Source: Pseudomonas sp. RSB 5.4
Lineage (GTDB): Bacteria; Pseudomonadota; Gammaproteobacteria; Pseudomonadales; Pseudomonadaceae
Assembly: GCF_037126175.1 (NCBI RefSeq)
Contig: NZ_CP146986.1
Coordinates: forward strand, 3,314,501-3,378,500
Reading direction: 5' to 3'
Length of the DNA: 64,000 bases
The notes under the pieces were generated by a model that searched no databases, had not been told where the DNA came from, and saw only the letters and a list, made by a program, of their open reading frames with translations. Shown piece by piece: positions 52,654-62,762 of this stretch (its first letter is position 1; every line of letters begins with the position of its first letter). A program made the translations under genes and the position numbers.

Positions 52654-53427
52654 TCACGCCACACTAATAATGTAGCGCCCGATCAACGCAATCCCGCTCG
52701 CCAGCACCAGCCAGGTCACCAGCCGCACGAACGCCTCGCGCGACAGACGCATGGTCAACCGCCGCCCGATCCACAACCCCAGCGCCATGGCCGGCAACAG
52801 ACACAGCGCCAGCATCAACAAGGGTAGCTCGGCATACACCCCGGCGATGGCGAACAGGCTCAAACGCACCACCGTGCTGCAACTGATCAGCGCACTTTGC
52901 GTGGCCCGCGCCGCATCTTTCGGCAAACGGCTGTTGAGATAGATCGCATATAAGAAGCCGCCGCTGCCAAACAGCGCGCCAAACAGCCCGCCCACCGTGC
53001 CCATCGGCAGCGCCCATGCGGCGGACAGCTGCGTCGGTCGGGCTTTGACCCACAGGCTGTAAATCGCGTAAGCACTGATGAACAGCCCCATCAACAGCAG
53101 CAACAGATCGGATTTGAGGTTAAGCAGGAAAATCACCCCCAACGTGCATCCCACCGCCATGCACGGCAACAGCCGCAACAACTCGGGTTTCGCCACGTCC
53201 CGGCGCGAAGGCAGCAGATTGCCGAACGCCGCGACGAAATCCAGCAGCACCAGCAGCGGCACGATTTTCGACAACGGCATGAACAGAATCAGAATCGGCC
53301 CCGCCACCAGTGCGGTACCGAATCCGGCAATCCCGAAGACGATATAGGCCAGTGCGATGCCCAGCCCGATCACCGCCCAGCCGCCCGCGCCCCACGTCCA
53401 CTCGCTCAACAACCCCACCACGCTCAT
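52654..53427 (-). CDS. TauE/SafE family membrane transporter
   Basis: A 257-residue membrane protein with about eight hydrophobic helices in two halves, each starting with the family pattern (ALAYIVFGIAGFGTALVAGPILILF and ALPMGTVGGLFGALFGSGGFLY). Members export sulfite, sulfoacetate or other small anions, and the substrate is open. The start at 53427 (MSVVGLLSEWT) is chosen; the open frame runs to 53505. It is divergent from a LysR gene 100 bases away, its likely regulator. Confidence 0.88.
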   Translation of the reverse strand: MSVVGLLSEWTWGAGGWAVIGLGIALAYIVFGIAGFGTALVAGPILILFMPLSKIVPLLVLLDFVAAFGNLLPSRRDVAKPELLRLLPCMAVGCTLGVIFLLNLKSDLLLLLMGLFISAYAIYSLWVKARPTQLSAAWALPMGTVGGLFGALFGSGGFLYAIYLNSRLPKDAARATQSALISCSTVVRLSLFAIAGVYAELPLLMLALCLLPAMALGLWIGRRLTMRLSREAFVRLVTWLVLASGIALIGRYIISVA

Positions 53428-53527
53428 CGGTCCGCTTCCTTTATAAGCCTGTGATGACTTTAGCCAGCGCCAAGCCTTGCGACTAATATGATCAAAGTCG
53501 CTCACTCATCTCGAAAAGGCATACCTG

Positions 53528-54457
53528 GTGCTTTCAACCCGTCAACTGCGCTATTTCGTGGAAATCGCCGAATGCGGCAGCTTCAGCGCCGCGGCTGAAC
53601 GCTTGTTCATCGCGCAGTCGGCGCTGAGCCGGCAGATCAAGGACATGGAAGCGCGCCTGCAAACCCCGCTATTCGAACGCACCGCACGCCAGCCCCGACT
53701 CACGGCGGCAGGTGAGGCGTTTTTGCCGCGGGCCAGAAACCTGCTCAACGAGCTGAGCAAAGCCAGCGCGATGGCGACCGAAGTCGGTAACGGGCAATTG
53801 GGTACTGTGCGTCTGAGTCATTCCAGCACCGTGTCGATCAGCGGGCACTTATTACGTCGGATCAGCACTTATCTCGATCAGCAGCACGGCGTGTCGCTGG
53901 ACATCGGCAAACTGTCCTCCGAGGCGCAGCTTGAGGAACTCGCCGAAGGACGTCTCGACATTGGTCTGTTGCGCCTGCCGGTGTTGCGTCAGCGTGAGGG
54001 CATTCAGGTTGTGCATCTGTTCACCGAGCGCCTGCTGTTGGCGGTACCGAGCGATCATCCGCTGGCCGATTCATCCGCTGTCGAACTGGCGCAACTGAAG
54101 GACGAAGCGTTCATCTCGATCCCGCATCCGCAGCGCGGCGGACTCAGTTATTTGTGCGCTGACCTGTGCATGCGTCAGGGCTTTTTCCCCAAAGCCGCGC
54201 GGGTGATGTCGCGCAAGACCACGCAGTTGCAGCTGATCCAGGCTGGATTCGGGATTGCCCTGCTGCCCGAGTCGATGCAGGACATCGCGCCCAGCGGCGT
54301 ACGATTTCTACCGCTGAGTGATGCCGATTGCCAAAGCACCGTCGCCCTCGCCTATCGCCAGAATCCCACGCCACTGGTGCAACACTTCATCAATATGTTC
54401 ACAAAACCCTGTGGGAGCGGGCTTGCTCGCGAAAGCGACGTGTCAGTCGAAACTTGA
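53528..54457 (+). CDS. LysR-family transcriptional regulator
   Basis: A 309-residue regulator starting with GTG. The helix-turn-helix is classic (LRYFVEIAECGSFSAAAERLFIAQSALSRQIKDMEARLQTPLFERTA), followed by a substrate-binding-like domain. It is divergent from the TauE-family gene, the usual layout for LysR control. The last 17 or so residues, PCGSGLARESDVSVET, are translated from a REP element at 54409, so the C-terminus has been extended by the repeat. Confidence 0.9.
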   Translation: MLSTRQLRYFVEIAECGSFSAAAERLFIAQSALSRQIKDMEARLQTPLFERTARQPRLTAAGEAFLPRARNLLNELSKASAMATEVGNGQLGTVRLSHSSTVSISGHLLRRISTYLDQQHGVSLDIGKLSSEAQLEELAEGRLDIGLLRLPVLRQREGIQVVHLFTERLLLAVPSDHPLADSSAVELAQLKDEAFISIPHPQRGGLSYLCADLCMRQGFFPKAARVMSRKTTQLQLIQAGFGIALLPESMQDIAPSGVRFLPLSDADCQSTVALAYRQNPTPLVQHFINMFTKPCGSGLARESDVSVET

Positions 54458-54500
54458 TTTGCCTGCCACACCGCTTTCGCGAGCAAGCCCGCTCCCACAA
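54409..54500. repeat. REP doublet, family A, overlapping a gene end
   Basis: Inverted pair whose left arm lies inside the reading frame of the LysR gene, which ends at 54457 in the spacer. Confidence 0.93.
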
Positions 54501-54556
54501 TTGGTTTTGTGTTGGGTCATGGTGATCGGTAGGCGAATGCCTTTAAACTGCGCCCC

Positions 54557-55936
54557 ATGATTAAAGATCCCTTTGCAAGACTTGGCCTGGACCGTGAAGT
54601 CCTGACCGTCAGCCAGCTCAACGGCCGCGCGCGGGTGTTGCTCGAAGACGTGTTCAGCAACATCTGGGTCGAAGGCGAAATCTCCAACCTCGCCCGCCCG
54701 GCGTCCGGCCACGTGTATTTCACCCTCAAGGACAGCGGTGCGCAGGTGCGTTGCGCGCTGTTTCGCAATAATGCGGCACGGGTGCGTCAGGCGCTGAAGG
54801 ACGGCTTGGCCGTGAAAGTGCGCGGCAAGGTCTCGCTGTTCGAAGGGCGCGGCGACTATCAGCTGATTCTCGACACCGTGGAGCCGGCCGGCGACGGCGC
54901 GCTGCGCCTGGCCTTCGATGCGCTGAAAGAAAAACTCAGCGCCGAAGGCCTGTTCAGCGCCGAACGCAAAGTGCCGCTGCCGGCGCATCCGCAACGCATC
55001 GGCATCATCAGTTCGCCGACCGGCGCGGTGATTCGCGACATCATCAGCGTGTTCCGCCGCCGGGCGCCGCAGGTGCAACTGACGCTGATTCCGACCGCCG
55101 TGCAGGGGCGCGAAGCCACCGCGCAAATCGTCCGCGCGCTGAAACTGGCCGACGCCCGTGGTTTCGACGCGCTGATCCTCGCCCGCGGCGGTGGTTCGCT
55201 GGAAGACCTCTGGTGCTTCAACGAAGAAGCCGTGGCCCGCGCGGTCGATGCCTGCGTGACGCCGATCGTCAGCGCGGTCGGGCACGAAACCGACGTGTCG
55301 ATCAGTGATTTCGTGGCTGACGTGCGCGCCCCAACGCCCTCCGCTGCCGCCGAATTGCTGGCCCCGGATTCGAGTCACCTGATCCGTCAGGTCGAAAGCC
55401 TGCACCGACGTCTGGTGATGCGCATGCGCGACCGTTTGATGCGCGATCGCCTGCGCCTCGAAGGCATGGCCCGCCGTCTGCGTCATCCCGGCGAACGCCT
55501 GCGTCAGCAAGCGCAACGCCTGGATGACCTGGACATGCGCCTGCGCCGGGCGTTCGAGCGCCAGCTCAATACCCGCCGCGAACGCCTGATCCGTCTGGAA
55601 ACCCGCCTCGCCGGGCAACACCCGGGACGCCAACTGGCGATGCTGCGCCAACGCCTCGACAGCCTCGCCGAACGCCTGCCGCGAGCCATGCGCGAAGGCC
55701 TGAAAAACCGTCGCCTGCAACTGCACAGCCAGATGCAGACGCTGCATGTGGTCAGTCCGCTGGCGACGCTTGGCCGCGGTTACAGCATTCTGCTGGATGA
55801 ACGTGGCCAGGCGATCCGCAACGCCGCGCAGACCCACAACGGGCAGCGCCTGAAGGCCAAACTCGGCGAAGGCGAACTGCAAGTGCGCGTCGAGGACAAC
55901 CACCTGACGCCTGTCACCCTCTCTTTACTGGACTGA
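54557..55936 (+). CDS. xseA: Exodeoxyribonuclease VII large subunit
   Basis: A 459-residue nuclease subunit. The N-terminal OB fold (LTVSQLNGRARVLLEDVFSNIWVEGEISN), the catalytic-region motif ILARGGGSLEDLWCFNEEAVARAV, GHETDVSISDFVADVRAPTPSAAAE and a long C-terminal coiled coil rich in Arg and Leu are all present. It degrades single-stranded DNA with XseB, which is not in the window. It is four bases upstream of the M23 peptidase gene. Confidence 0.96.
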   Translation: MIKDPFARLGLDREVLTVSQLNGRARVLLEDVFSNIWVEGEISNLARPASGHVYFTLKDSGAQVRCALFRNNAARVRQALKDGLAVKVRGKVSLFEGRGDYQLILDTVEPAGDGALRLAFDALKEKLSAEGLFSAERKVPLPAHPQRIGIISSPTGAVIRDIISVFRRRAPQVQLTLIPTAVQGREATAQIVRALKLADARGFDALILARGGGSLEDLWCFNEEAVARAVDACVTPIVSAVGHETDVSISDFVADVRAPTPSAAAELLAPDSSHLIRQVESLHRRLVMRMRDRLMRDRLRLEGMARRLRHPGERLRQQAQRLDDLDMRLRRAFERQLNTRRERLIRLETRLAGQHPGRQLAMLRQRLDSLAERLPRAMREGLKNRRLQLHSQMQTLHVVSPLATLGRGYSILLDERGQAIRNAAQTHNGQRLKAKLGEGELQVRVEDNHLTPVTLSLLD

Positions 55937-55939
55937 TCC

Positions 55940-56764
55940 ATGCCGCGTTTTTTCGCTCCGTTATTGTTGCTGTGCCTGACCACCTTCAATGCCCACGCCG
56001 ACAGCTACATCACTCGCCTGTTGAACAAACCGGTGCCGGGCGGCGTGGCCGTGGTTGATCTGGGCAGCGCCACTCAGGCGCCTAAAGCCACCTATCAGGG
56101 CAAACCGGTGCTGGTGGTGAAAGAACAGAACAACTGGCTGGCGATTGTCGGTGTGCCGCTGACGGTCAAACCCGGCAGTCAGCAGATCAGCAGCGGCGGA
56201 CGTAATCTGCCGTTCACCGTCGGCAACAAGAAATACCCGGAACAGCACATCACCCTGAAGAATACTCAGCAGGTCAATCCGAACCCGGCCAACCTCAAGC
56301 GCATCGAGGGCGAACTGGCCGAGCAGATCAAGGCTTATCGCAGCTTCAGCCCGAACACCCCGAGCAACCTGCTGCTGGACAAACCGGTTAACGGGCCGCT
56401 GTCGAGCAAGTTCGGTGTGCGCCGCTTCTTCAATGGCGAAGAGCGCAACCCACACGCCGGCCTCGACTTTGCGGTGCCGGCCGGTACGCCGATCAAAACC
56501 CCGGCGGCGGGCAAAGTGATTCTCACCGGCAACTACTTTTTCAACGGCAACACAGTGTTTGTCGATCACGGCCAGGGCTTTATCAGCATGTTCTGCCACA
56601 TGTCGAAAATCGACGTGAAGGTCGGCGATCAACTGGCCCGTGGCGCGGTGGTGGGCAAAGTCGGCTCGACCGGCCGGGCGACCGGGCCGCACATGCACTG
56701 GAACATCAGCCTGAACGATGCGCGGGTGGATCCGGCGATTTTCATTGGTGCATTTCAGCCCTGA
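55940..56764 (+). CDS. M23 family metallopeptidase
   Basis: A 274-residue periplasmic protein with a signal peptide cleaved near AHA-DSYIT. The LytM/M23 domain spans the last 140 residues, with zinc ligands in NPHAGLDFAVPAGTPI and in GPHMHWN. An N-terminal beta domain precedes it. M23 enzymes cleave peptidoglycan cross-bridges or activate amidases. It begins three bases after the xseA stop and is probably transcribed with it. Confidence 0.92.
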   Translation: MPRFFAPLLLLCLTTFNAHADSYITRLLNKPVPGGVAVVDLGSATQAPKATYQGKPVLVVKEQNNWLAIVGVPLTVKPGSQQISSGGRNLPFTVGNKKYPEQHITLKNTQQVNPNPANLKRIEGELAEQIKAYRSFSPNTPSNLLLDKPVNGPLSSKFGVRRFFNGEERNPHAGLDFAVPAGTPIKTPAAGKVILTGNYFFNGNTVFVDHGQGFISMFCHMSKIDVKVGDQLARGAVVGKVGSTGRATGPHMHWNISLNDARVDPAIFIGAFQP

Positions 56765-56787
56765 CTTATGCAGTGAGGCCTCTGGCT

Positions 56788-56870
56788 TCATCGCGAGCAG
56801 GCTCACTCCTACAAAAGATTTGTGTGGTGAACACGATCAACTGTGGGAGCGGGCTTGCTCGCGAAGGCGG
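56788..56870. repeat. REP doublet, mixed family A and CGAGCAGGCTCACTCCTAC variant
   Basis: The left arm is the variant TCGCGAGCAGGCTCACTCCT and the right arm is a standard family A copy, so the two halves belong to different variants. The same left variant occurs in the 72-bp tandem repeat. Confidence 0.88.
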
Positions 56871-57062
56871 CCCATCCCACACCGTAAATCCTGCTGACAC
56901 CCCACCAGTTTCAATTGCGCCCCAATCAACCCCCGCGCAAACTTCAAGACGATCATTCGCCTGAAGCACAATAAAATCGCGCTAATCCCCGCTTTTCGAG
57001 TATTCCTCTCAATTTTTTTCGACTGCTTGCCATCCTCTCCCCTCGCGGTTAGGGTTGAAGAC

Positions 57063-57140
57063 ATGAAAACCTCTCACACCCTTATTCAGCTTCGCCAGCA
57101 CCGCAGTCTGTGCCTCGTCAGCGCACGACTGCCGGGCTGA
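57063..57140 (+). CDS. Possible leuA leader peptide (25 residues)
   Basis: A 25-codon frame starting [16 protein letters not shown] and ending RLPG, 89 bases before leuA. It has an AGGG Shine-Dalgarno eight bases upstream of its ATG. Five of its 25 codons are leucine (CTT, CTT, CTG, CTC, CTG at positions 7, 10, 16, 18, 23), though not in a row as in E. coli leuL. A short GGCCG/CGGCC hairpin (57191-57207) lies between it and leuA without a U-tract. A role in leucine-dependent control is inferred. Confidence 0.55.
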   Translation: MKTSHTLIQLRQHRSLCLVSARLPG

Positions 57141-57229
57141 ATCGCTGCGCCTCGTCCCAAGCTGTTCCCCGAACATTCGTTCCACCGGCAGGCCGCCTCT
57201 TTTCGGCCCAGACAATAAGGATTTTCCCG

Positions 57230-58909
57230 ATGAGCATGCTCAAAGACCCGTCTTCGAAATACCGCGCGTTCCCCGTCATCAATCTGCCGGATCGCACCTG
57301 GCCGTCGAAAACCATCGACGCCGCGCCGATCTGGTGCAGCTCCGACCTGCGTGACGGTAACCAGTCGCTGATCGAGCCGATGGACGCGGTGAAGAAGCTG
57401 CGCTTCTGGAAAACCCTCGTGCAAGTCGGCGTGAAAGAAATCGAAGCCTCGTTCCCGGCCGCTTCGCAAACCGACTTCGACTTCGTGCGTACCCTGATCG
57501 AAGAAGGCCACATCCCGGACGACACCACCATTCAGGTGCTGACCCAGGGCCGTGAAGACTTGATCGAGCGCACTTTCGAATCCCTGCGCGGGGCGAAGAA
57601 AGCCATCGTTCACCTGTACAACGCCACCTCGCCTTCCTTCCGTCGCATCGTCTTCAACCAGGACAAGGACGGCATCAAGGCCATCGCGGTCAACGCCGCC
57701 AAGCTGTTCGTCAAGTACGCGGCGATGCAGCCGGACACCGAGTGGACTTTCGAATACTCCCCGGAAACCTTCAGCGCCACCGAGCTGGAGTTTGCCAAGG
57801 AAGTCTGTGACGCGGTGATCGAGGTCTGGAATCCGACGCCTGAGCACAAGATGATCCTCAACCTGCCGGCCACCGTTGAATGCGCGACGCCGAACGTCTA
57901 CGCCGACCAGATCGAATGGTTCGGCCGCAACATCAATCGTCGTGACAGCGTGATCATCAGCCTGCACACCCACAACGACCGTGGCACCGGCGTCGCCGCC
58001 ACCGAGCTGGGCCTGATGGCTGGCGCGGATCGCGTCGAAGGCTGCCTGTTCGGCAACGGCGAGCGTACCGGTAACGTTGACCTCGTCACTGTGGCCCTGA
58101 ACATGTACACCCAGGGCGTCGACCCTGAACTGGACTTCTCCGACATCGACGGCGTGCGCAAAGTCGTCGAGGAGTGCAATCAGATCCAGGTGCACCCGCG
58201 CCACCCGTACGTCGGCGACCTGGTGCACACCGCATTCTCCGGCTCGCACCAGGACGCGATCCGCAAGGGCTTCGCCCAGCAGAAACCGGATACCCTGTGG
58301 GAAGTGCCGTACCTGCCGATCGACCCGGCCGACATCGGCCGCAGCTACGAGGCGGTGATTCGTGTGAACAGCCAGTCGGGCAAGGGCGGTATCGCCTACT
58401 TGCTGGAGCAGGAATACGGCATCAGCCTGCCGCGTCGCATGCAGATCGAGTTCAGCCAGGTCGTGCAGCGTGAAACCGATCGCCTCGGCCTGGAAATGAC
58501 CGCCAAGCAGATCCACTCGCTGTTGATCAGCGAATACCTGCAAGCCAATACCCCGTACGCGCTGGTCAGCCATCGCCTGCAGGAAGAAAACGGCAACAGT
58601 GCCGTCGAAGTGGAAGTGGCGAGCCAGGGTCAGGGCGAAACCAACCTGCACTGGCGCGGCAAGGGCAACGGTGCGCTGGAAGCACTGGTGGCCGGCCTGC
58701 CGATTCCAGTGGAAATCATGGACTACAACGAACACGCGATCGGCGCGGGCACCAACGCCAAGGCCGCCGCGTATATCGAGCTGCGTGTGAATGGCGAGCG
58801 TGCGGTGCACGGCGTGGGTATCGATGAAAACATCACCACCGCCAGCTTCAAGGCGCTGTTCAGTGCGCTGAACCGCTCCCTGAGCCAGCCGGAAGCGAAA
58901 GCGGCCTAA
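57230..58909 (+). CDS. leuA: 2-isopropylmalate synthase
   Basis: A 559-residue enzyme. The catalytic metal motifs are [13 protein letters not shown] and [11 protein letters not shown], with the [13 protein letters not shown] loop and a C-terminal leucine-feedback domain. The start [20 protein letters not shown] at 57230 is standard for the long (leuA type 2) family; the open frame starts earlier at 57110. It condenses acetyl-CoA with 2-oxoisovalerate, the first step to leucine. It stands alone with its own terminator. Confidence 0.96.
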   Translation: MSMLKDPSSKYRAFPVINLPDRTWPSKTIDAAPIWCSSDLRDGNQSLIEPMDAVKKLRFWKTLVQVGVKEIEASFPAASQTDFDFVRTLIEEGHIPDDTTIQVLTQGREDLIERTFESLRGAKKAIVHLYNATSPSFRRIVFNQDKDGIKAIAVNAAKLFVKYAAMQPDTEWTFEYSPETFSATELEFAKEVCDAVIEVWNPTPEHKMILNLPATVECATPNVYADQIEWFGRNINRRDSVIISLHTHNDRGTGVAATELGLMAGADRVEGCLFGNGERTGNVDLVTVALNMYTQGVDPELDFSDIDGVRKVVEECNQIQVHPRHPYVGDLVHTAFSGSHQDAIRKGFAQQKPDTLWEVPYLPIDPADIGRSYEAVIRVNSQSGKGGIAYLLEQEYGISLPRRMQIEFSQVVQRETDRLGLEMTAKQIHSLLISEYLQANTPYALVSHRLQEENGNSAVEVEVASQGQGETNLHWRGKGNGALEALVAGLPIPVEIMDYNEHAIGAGTNAKAAAYIELRVNGERAVHGVGIDENITTASFKALFSALNRSLSQPEAKAA

Positions 58910-58925
58910 GCCTTCGCTGACATGC

Positions 58926-58962
58926 AAAAAGGCCCCGGAGTGTGAACTCCGGGGCCTTTTTT
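58926..58962 (+). terminator. Intrinsic terminator of leuA
   Basis: Perfect stem GGCCCCGGAG/CTCCGGGGCC with a six-base loop, followed by six T. Confidence 0.95.
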
Positions 58963-58997
58963 ATGCCTGCTGGTTTTGTGTCGCCTGATCGGGCCTC

Positions 58998-59067
58998 TTC
59001 GCGAGCAATCCCGCTCCCACAGGGTATTGCGTTCTACCTGTGGGAGCGGGCTCGCTCGCGAAAGCGG
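58998..59067. repeat. REP doublet, family A
   Basis: Inverted pair with single-base variants (AGCAATCCCGC, GGGCTCGCTCGC), between convergent leuA and the omega-amidase gene. Confidence 0.92.
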
Positions 59068-59076
59068 TCGCGAATA

Positions 59077-59868
59077 TCAAGTGAACTCGAAGGTATCCGC
59101 ATCCAGATTCGCCGGAAAGCGCTCGCGATACGCCGCCAGTGGCGCGGCTTCCAGCACGACCTTGAACACGCCGTCCGCCTCCCCCGCCGCCAGCAACGTT
59201 TCACCCTGAAAATCCAGCACCTGACTGTCGCCGGTATAGGCGAAGCCCTTGCCGTCGGTGCCAATGCGATTCACCGCCGCCACATAGCACAGGTTTTCAA
59301 TCGCCCGCGCCGGCAACAAGCGGTTCCAGTGCAGCCGCCGTGCGCCCGGCCAGTTGGCGGTGTACAGCAGCAGATCGGTGTCGTGCGCGTCGCGACTCCA
59401 CACCGGGAACCGCAGGTCGTAGCAAATCAGCGGCCGGATGCGCCAACCCTTGAGTTCGAACTGCACCTGGCGCTCGCCGGGCGTGTAGTGATGGTGTTCG
59501 CCAGCCATGCGAAACAGGTGGCGCTTGTCGTAATGCCAGACTTCGCCGTCCGGCCGCGCCCACAGCAGGCGGTTGCGATGGCTACCGTCCGCCGCCTGAA
59601 TGATCACGCTGCCGGTGATCACCGCATTGAGCTTCGCGGCCTGCGCCTTCATCCATTTGCTGGTCGGGCCATGCTCGGCTTCGGCGAGGGTTTCCGATTC
59701 CATGGAGAAGCCGGTGGTGAACATCTCCGGCAGGATGATCAGGTCTGCGCCGCGGGCCTGCTCCAGCAGCACGTCGAAGTGCTCAAGGTTGGCCTGACGG
59801 TCGTGCCAGGCCAGGCTGGTCTGGATCAGCGCCAGGTGAAGATCGGGCAGTGCACTCAGATCACGCAT
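59077..59868 (-). CDS. Omega-amidase (nitrilase superfamily, YafV-like)
   Basis: A 263-residue hydrolase with the Glu-Lys-Cys triad in ILPEMFTTGFSME, WHYDKRHLF and PLICYDLRFPVWSR; the MFTTGFSM and GEHHHYTPG stretches are typical of YafV/omega-amidase. It hydrolyses 2-oxoglutaramate or 2-oxosuccinamate. The start overlaps the aminotransferase gene end by 13 bases. Together they would form the glutamine transaminase / omega-amidase route, which makes the transamination irreversible. Confidence 0.9.
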   Translation of the reverse strand: MRDLSALPDLHLALIQTSLAWHDRQANLEHFDVLLEQARGADLIILPEMFTTGFSMESETLAEAEHGPTSKWMKAQAAKLNAVITGSVIIQAADGSHRNRLLWARPDGEVWHYDKRHLFRMAGEHHHYTPGERQVQFELKGWRIRPLICYDLRFPVWSRDAHDTDLLLYTANWPGARRLHWNRLLPARAIENLCYVAAVNRIGTDGKGFAYTGDSQVLDFQGETLLAAGEADGVFKVVLEAAPLAAYRERFPANLDADTFEFT

Positions 59869-61004
59869 AGTTTTGCCGCTGCCTCGCGCAGCGTCTCCTC
59901 GCGTTTGGCGAAGCACAGGCGCACCAGGCGCTGGCCTTCGGGTGGATTCTGGTAGAACACCGACACCGGAATGCTCGCCACGCCATGTTCGCGGGTCATC
60001 CAGATCGCCATGTCGACGTCGTTCAGGTCAGGGCGAATCTGCGAGTAGTCGACCAACTGGAAATACGTGCCGGTGACGCGGGTGAAGGTAAAGCGCGACG
60101 GCGCCAGCAAATCGCAGAACAAGTCGCGCTTGGCCTGATAGAAACCCGGCAGCTCTTCAACGTGCTCCGGATGTTCGGCCATGTAATCGGCCAGGGCGTA
60201 CTGCAGCGGCGTGACCCCGCAGAAACTGACGTACTGGTGCACCTTGCGCAGCTCGGCGGACAGCGCCGGTGGTGCGACCACGTAGCCGGTTTTCCAGCCG
60301 GTGACGTGATAGGTCTTGCCGAATGAGCTGACCACGAAGGCGCGCTGATACAGCTCTTCGTGGGCCAGCACGCTGACATGCGGCACGCCGTCGAACACCA
60401 GGTGTTCATAGACTTCGTCGCTGATCAGGTAGATGTCCCGACCCCGGATCAACTCCGCCAGTTGATCCAGTTCGGCACGGCTGATCAGTGCACCGCTCGG
60501 GTTGTGCGGGGTGTTGATGACGATCATTTTCGTGCGCGGGCTGAGTGCCGCGGCGAGCTGGTCGAAATCGATGGAGAAATCGTTCGGGTTCAGTTGCACA
60601 TGCACGCAGCGGCCGCCCGCCAACTGCGTCGCCGGCTCATAGCTGTCGTAGCACGGGTCGAACACGATGACTTCGTCGCCGCTGTGGATAACCGCCTGAA
60701 TCGCACAGAAGATCGCCTGAGTCGCGCCTGGGGTCACTGTCACTTCGCTATCGGCATCGACTTTCACGCCATAGCTGCGCGCGATCTTCGCCGCGATCTG
60801 CTCGCGCAGCGCCGGCAGACCGGTCATCGGTGAATACTGGTTATGGCCGCTGGCGATATGCCGACCGACCGCGTCACGCAGGGATTGTGGGCCGTCGAAA
60901 TCAGGAAAACCCTGGGACAGGTTGATCGCTCCGGTCTGCGCCGCGAGCTGAGACATCTGCGTGAAAATAGTGATGCCGACATTCGGCAGCTTACTGGTGA
61001 TCAT
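59856..61004 (-). CDS. PLP-dependent aminotransferase (YbdL-like, methionine/glutamine type)
   Basis: A 382-residue class I aminotransferase. The PLP lysine lies in VVSSFGKTYHVTGWKTGYV, and LSQGFPDFDGP near the start matches YbdL/kynurenine aminotransferase II-like enzymes. The start at 61004 (MITSKLPNVGITIF) fits the family. It transaminates methionine or a 2-oxo acid such as 4-methylthio-2-oxobutyrate, with glutamine as donor. The omega-amidase gene downstream removes the glutamine product. Confidence 0.9.
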   Translation of the reverse strand: MITSKLPNVGITIFTQMSQLAAQTGAINLSQGFPDFDGPQSLRDAVGRHIASGHNQYSPMTGLPALREQIAAKIARSYGVKVDADSEVTVTPGATQAIFCAIQAVIHSGDEVIVFDPCYDSYEPATQLAGGRCVHVQLNPNDFSIDFDQLAAALSPRTKMIVINTPHNPSGALISRAELDQLAELIRGRDIYLISDEVYEHLVFDGVPHVSVLAHEELYQRAFVVSSFGKTYHVTGWKTGYVVAPPALSAELRKVHQYVSFCGVTPLQYALADYMAEHPEHVEELPGFYQAKRDLFCDLLAPSRFTFTRVTGTYFQLVDYSQIRPDLNDVDMAIWMTREHGVASIPVSVFYQNPPEGQRLVRLCFAKREETLREAAAKLCVI

Positions 61005-61125
61005 CGAGGGGTTCCCTGCTCTACACCCGGCTCTGACGGCGGCGCGGGAGAGCCCGAGAATAGCCCATCCGGCGCCCATAAAAAAAGGGCGCCCAACCGG
61101 GTACCCTTCTTTATCGCCGAACCCT

Positions 61126-61208
61126 GTAGGAGCTGCCGCAGGCTGCGATCTTTTGATCTTGCCTTCAAAGCAAAGTCAAAAGATCGCAGGCTTCGCCAGC
61201 TCCTACAG
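61126..61208. repeat. Inverted repeat, family D (GTAGGAGCTGCCGCAGGCTG)
   Basis: GTAGGAGCTGCCGCAGGCTG, GATCTTTTGA and matching complement TCAAAAGATCGCAGGC...GCTCCTAC. It is a long interrupted palindrome, a different REP type from the others, in the gap between the aminotransferase and der. Confidence 0.88.
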
Positions 61209-61254
61209 AAGCGGTTGAGCATTCCCACGCAATTGTGGGAACAATCAACCTTGA

Positions 61255-62727
61255 TCACTTCTTGTCGCGGCGCTTCTTGCTGGCTTTCTTGTTGTGCGAC
61301 ATCAAGCGACGCTTCTTGTTGACCTGGCGGTCGGTCAGCGTGTTCTTGTTGCCTTCGTACGGGTTCTCGCCGCCCTTGAACTCGATGCGGATCGGCGTAC
61401 CGACCAGCTTCAGCACACGGCGGTAAGTGTTCTCCAGATAGCGCACATACGACTTCGGCACTTTCTCGATCTGGTTACCGTGAATCACGATGATCGGCGG
61501 GTTCGCGCCCCCCAGGTGAGCGTAACGCAGCTTGATCCGGCGGCTGTTGACCATCGGCGGCTGGTGCTCGCTGACCGCGTCTTCGAGAATCTGCGTCAGG
61601 CGGCTGGTCGGCCAGCGGGTCACCGCCGACTTGAACGAGTTCTGTACCGAGGCGTAGAGGTTGCCCACGCCCGTGCCGTGCAGCGCCGAGATGAAGTGAA
61701 TATCGGCGAAGTCGACGAAGAACAGACGACGTTGCAGCTCGACCTTCACATAGTCGCGCTCGCTCGGGGTCATACCGTCCCATTTGTTGATCGCGATCAC
61801 CAGCGCACGGCCGGCTTCGAGGGCAAAGCCCAGCAGGTTGAGGTCGTGATCGACCACACCTTCGCGGGCGTCCATCACGAAGATCACCACGTTGGCGTCT
61901 TTGATCGCCTGCAGGGTTTTGACCACGGAGAACTTTTCGACTTCTTCGTGGATCTTGCCGCGCTTGCGCACACCGGCGGTGTCGATCAGCGTGTACTTCT
62001 CGTCGTTACGCTCGAACGGGATGTAGATACTGTCGCGGGTGGTGCCGGGTTGGTCGTAGACGATCACCCGGTCTTCACCGAGCATGCGGTTGACCAGGGT
62101 CGACTTGCCGACGTTCGGACGGCCGATGATGGCGATCTTGATCCCGTCTTTTTCGCTCGGGCCAGGAATGCGCTTGGCTTCCTCGCCTTCGGCGACGATC
62201 TCTTCCTCTTCGCCTTCCTGCGGCTCGTCTTCGTCACGCGGGAAATCGCTCAGTGCCGCTTCCAGCAGTTGAGTGATACCACGGCCGTGAGCACCGGCGA
62301 TCGGGATCGCGTGGCCCATGCCCAACGGGGCGAATTCGGCGCGGGCCATTTCCGGGTCGATGTTGTCGACCTTGTTGGCGACCACGTGGGAACGCTTGTT
62401 ACGCTTGCGCAAGTGTTCGGCGATCATCTGGTCGGCGGCGGTAAAACCGGCCTTGGCATCTACCAGGAACAGCACAACATCCGCTTCTTCAATGGCCAGC
62501 AGCGACTGCTCGGCCATTTTTTCGTCCATACCGTGTTCGTCACCGGAGATACCGCCGGTGTCGATCAGAATGTAGGAACGCCCTTGCCACTTGGCCTCAC
62601 CGTACTGGCGATCACGGGTCAGACCGGACAAGTCGCCGACGATGGCGTCACGAGTCCTGGTCAGGCGGTTGAACAAGGTGGATTTGCCGACGTTCGGTCG
62701 GCCCACCAGGGCGATTACGGGAACCAT
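61255..62727 (-). CDS. der: Ribosome-associated GTPase Der
   Basis: A 490-residue GTPase with two G domains, each with a P loop ([15 protein letters not shown] and [15 protein letters not shown]), DTGG/DTAG switch motifs and NKVD/NKWD specificity motifs, joined by an acidic linker ([12 protein letters not shown]). A KH-like C-terminal domain ends in a lysine-rich tail. It is needed for 50S subunit assembly. The start at 62727 ([11 protein letters not shown]) is used; four upstream codons are open. Confidence 0.97.
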   Translation of the reverse strand: MVPVIALVGRPNVGKSTLFNRLTRTRDAIVGDLSGLTRDRQYGEAKWQGRSYILIDTGGISGDEHGMDEKMAEQSLLAIEEADVVLFLVDAKAGFTAADQMIAEHLRKRNKRSHVVANKVDNIDPEMARAEFAPLGMGHAIPIAGAHGRGITQLLEAALSDFPRDEDEPQEGEEEEIVAEGEEAKRIPGPSEKDGIKIAIIGRPNVGKSTLVNRMLGEDRVIVYDQPGTTRDSIYIPFERNDEKYTLIDTAGVRKRGKIHEEVEKFSVVKTLQAIKDANVVIFVMDAREGVVDHDLNLLGFALEAGRALVIAINKWDGMTPSERDYVKVELQRRLFFVDFADIHFISALHGTGVGNLYASVQNSFKSAVTRWPTSRLTQILEDAVSEHQPPMVNSRRIKLRYAHLGGANPPIIVIHGNQIEKVPKSYVRYLENTYRRVLKLVGTPIRIEFKGGENPYEGNKNTLTDRQVNKKRRLMSHNKKASKKRRDKK

Positions 62728-62762
62728 GCGGCTCTCCACTTCGTTATTTCAGAAAATACAAA

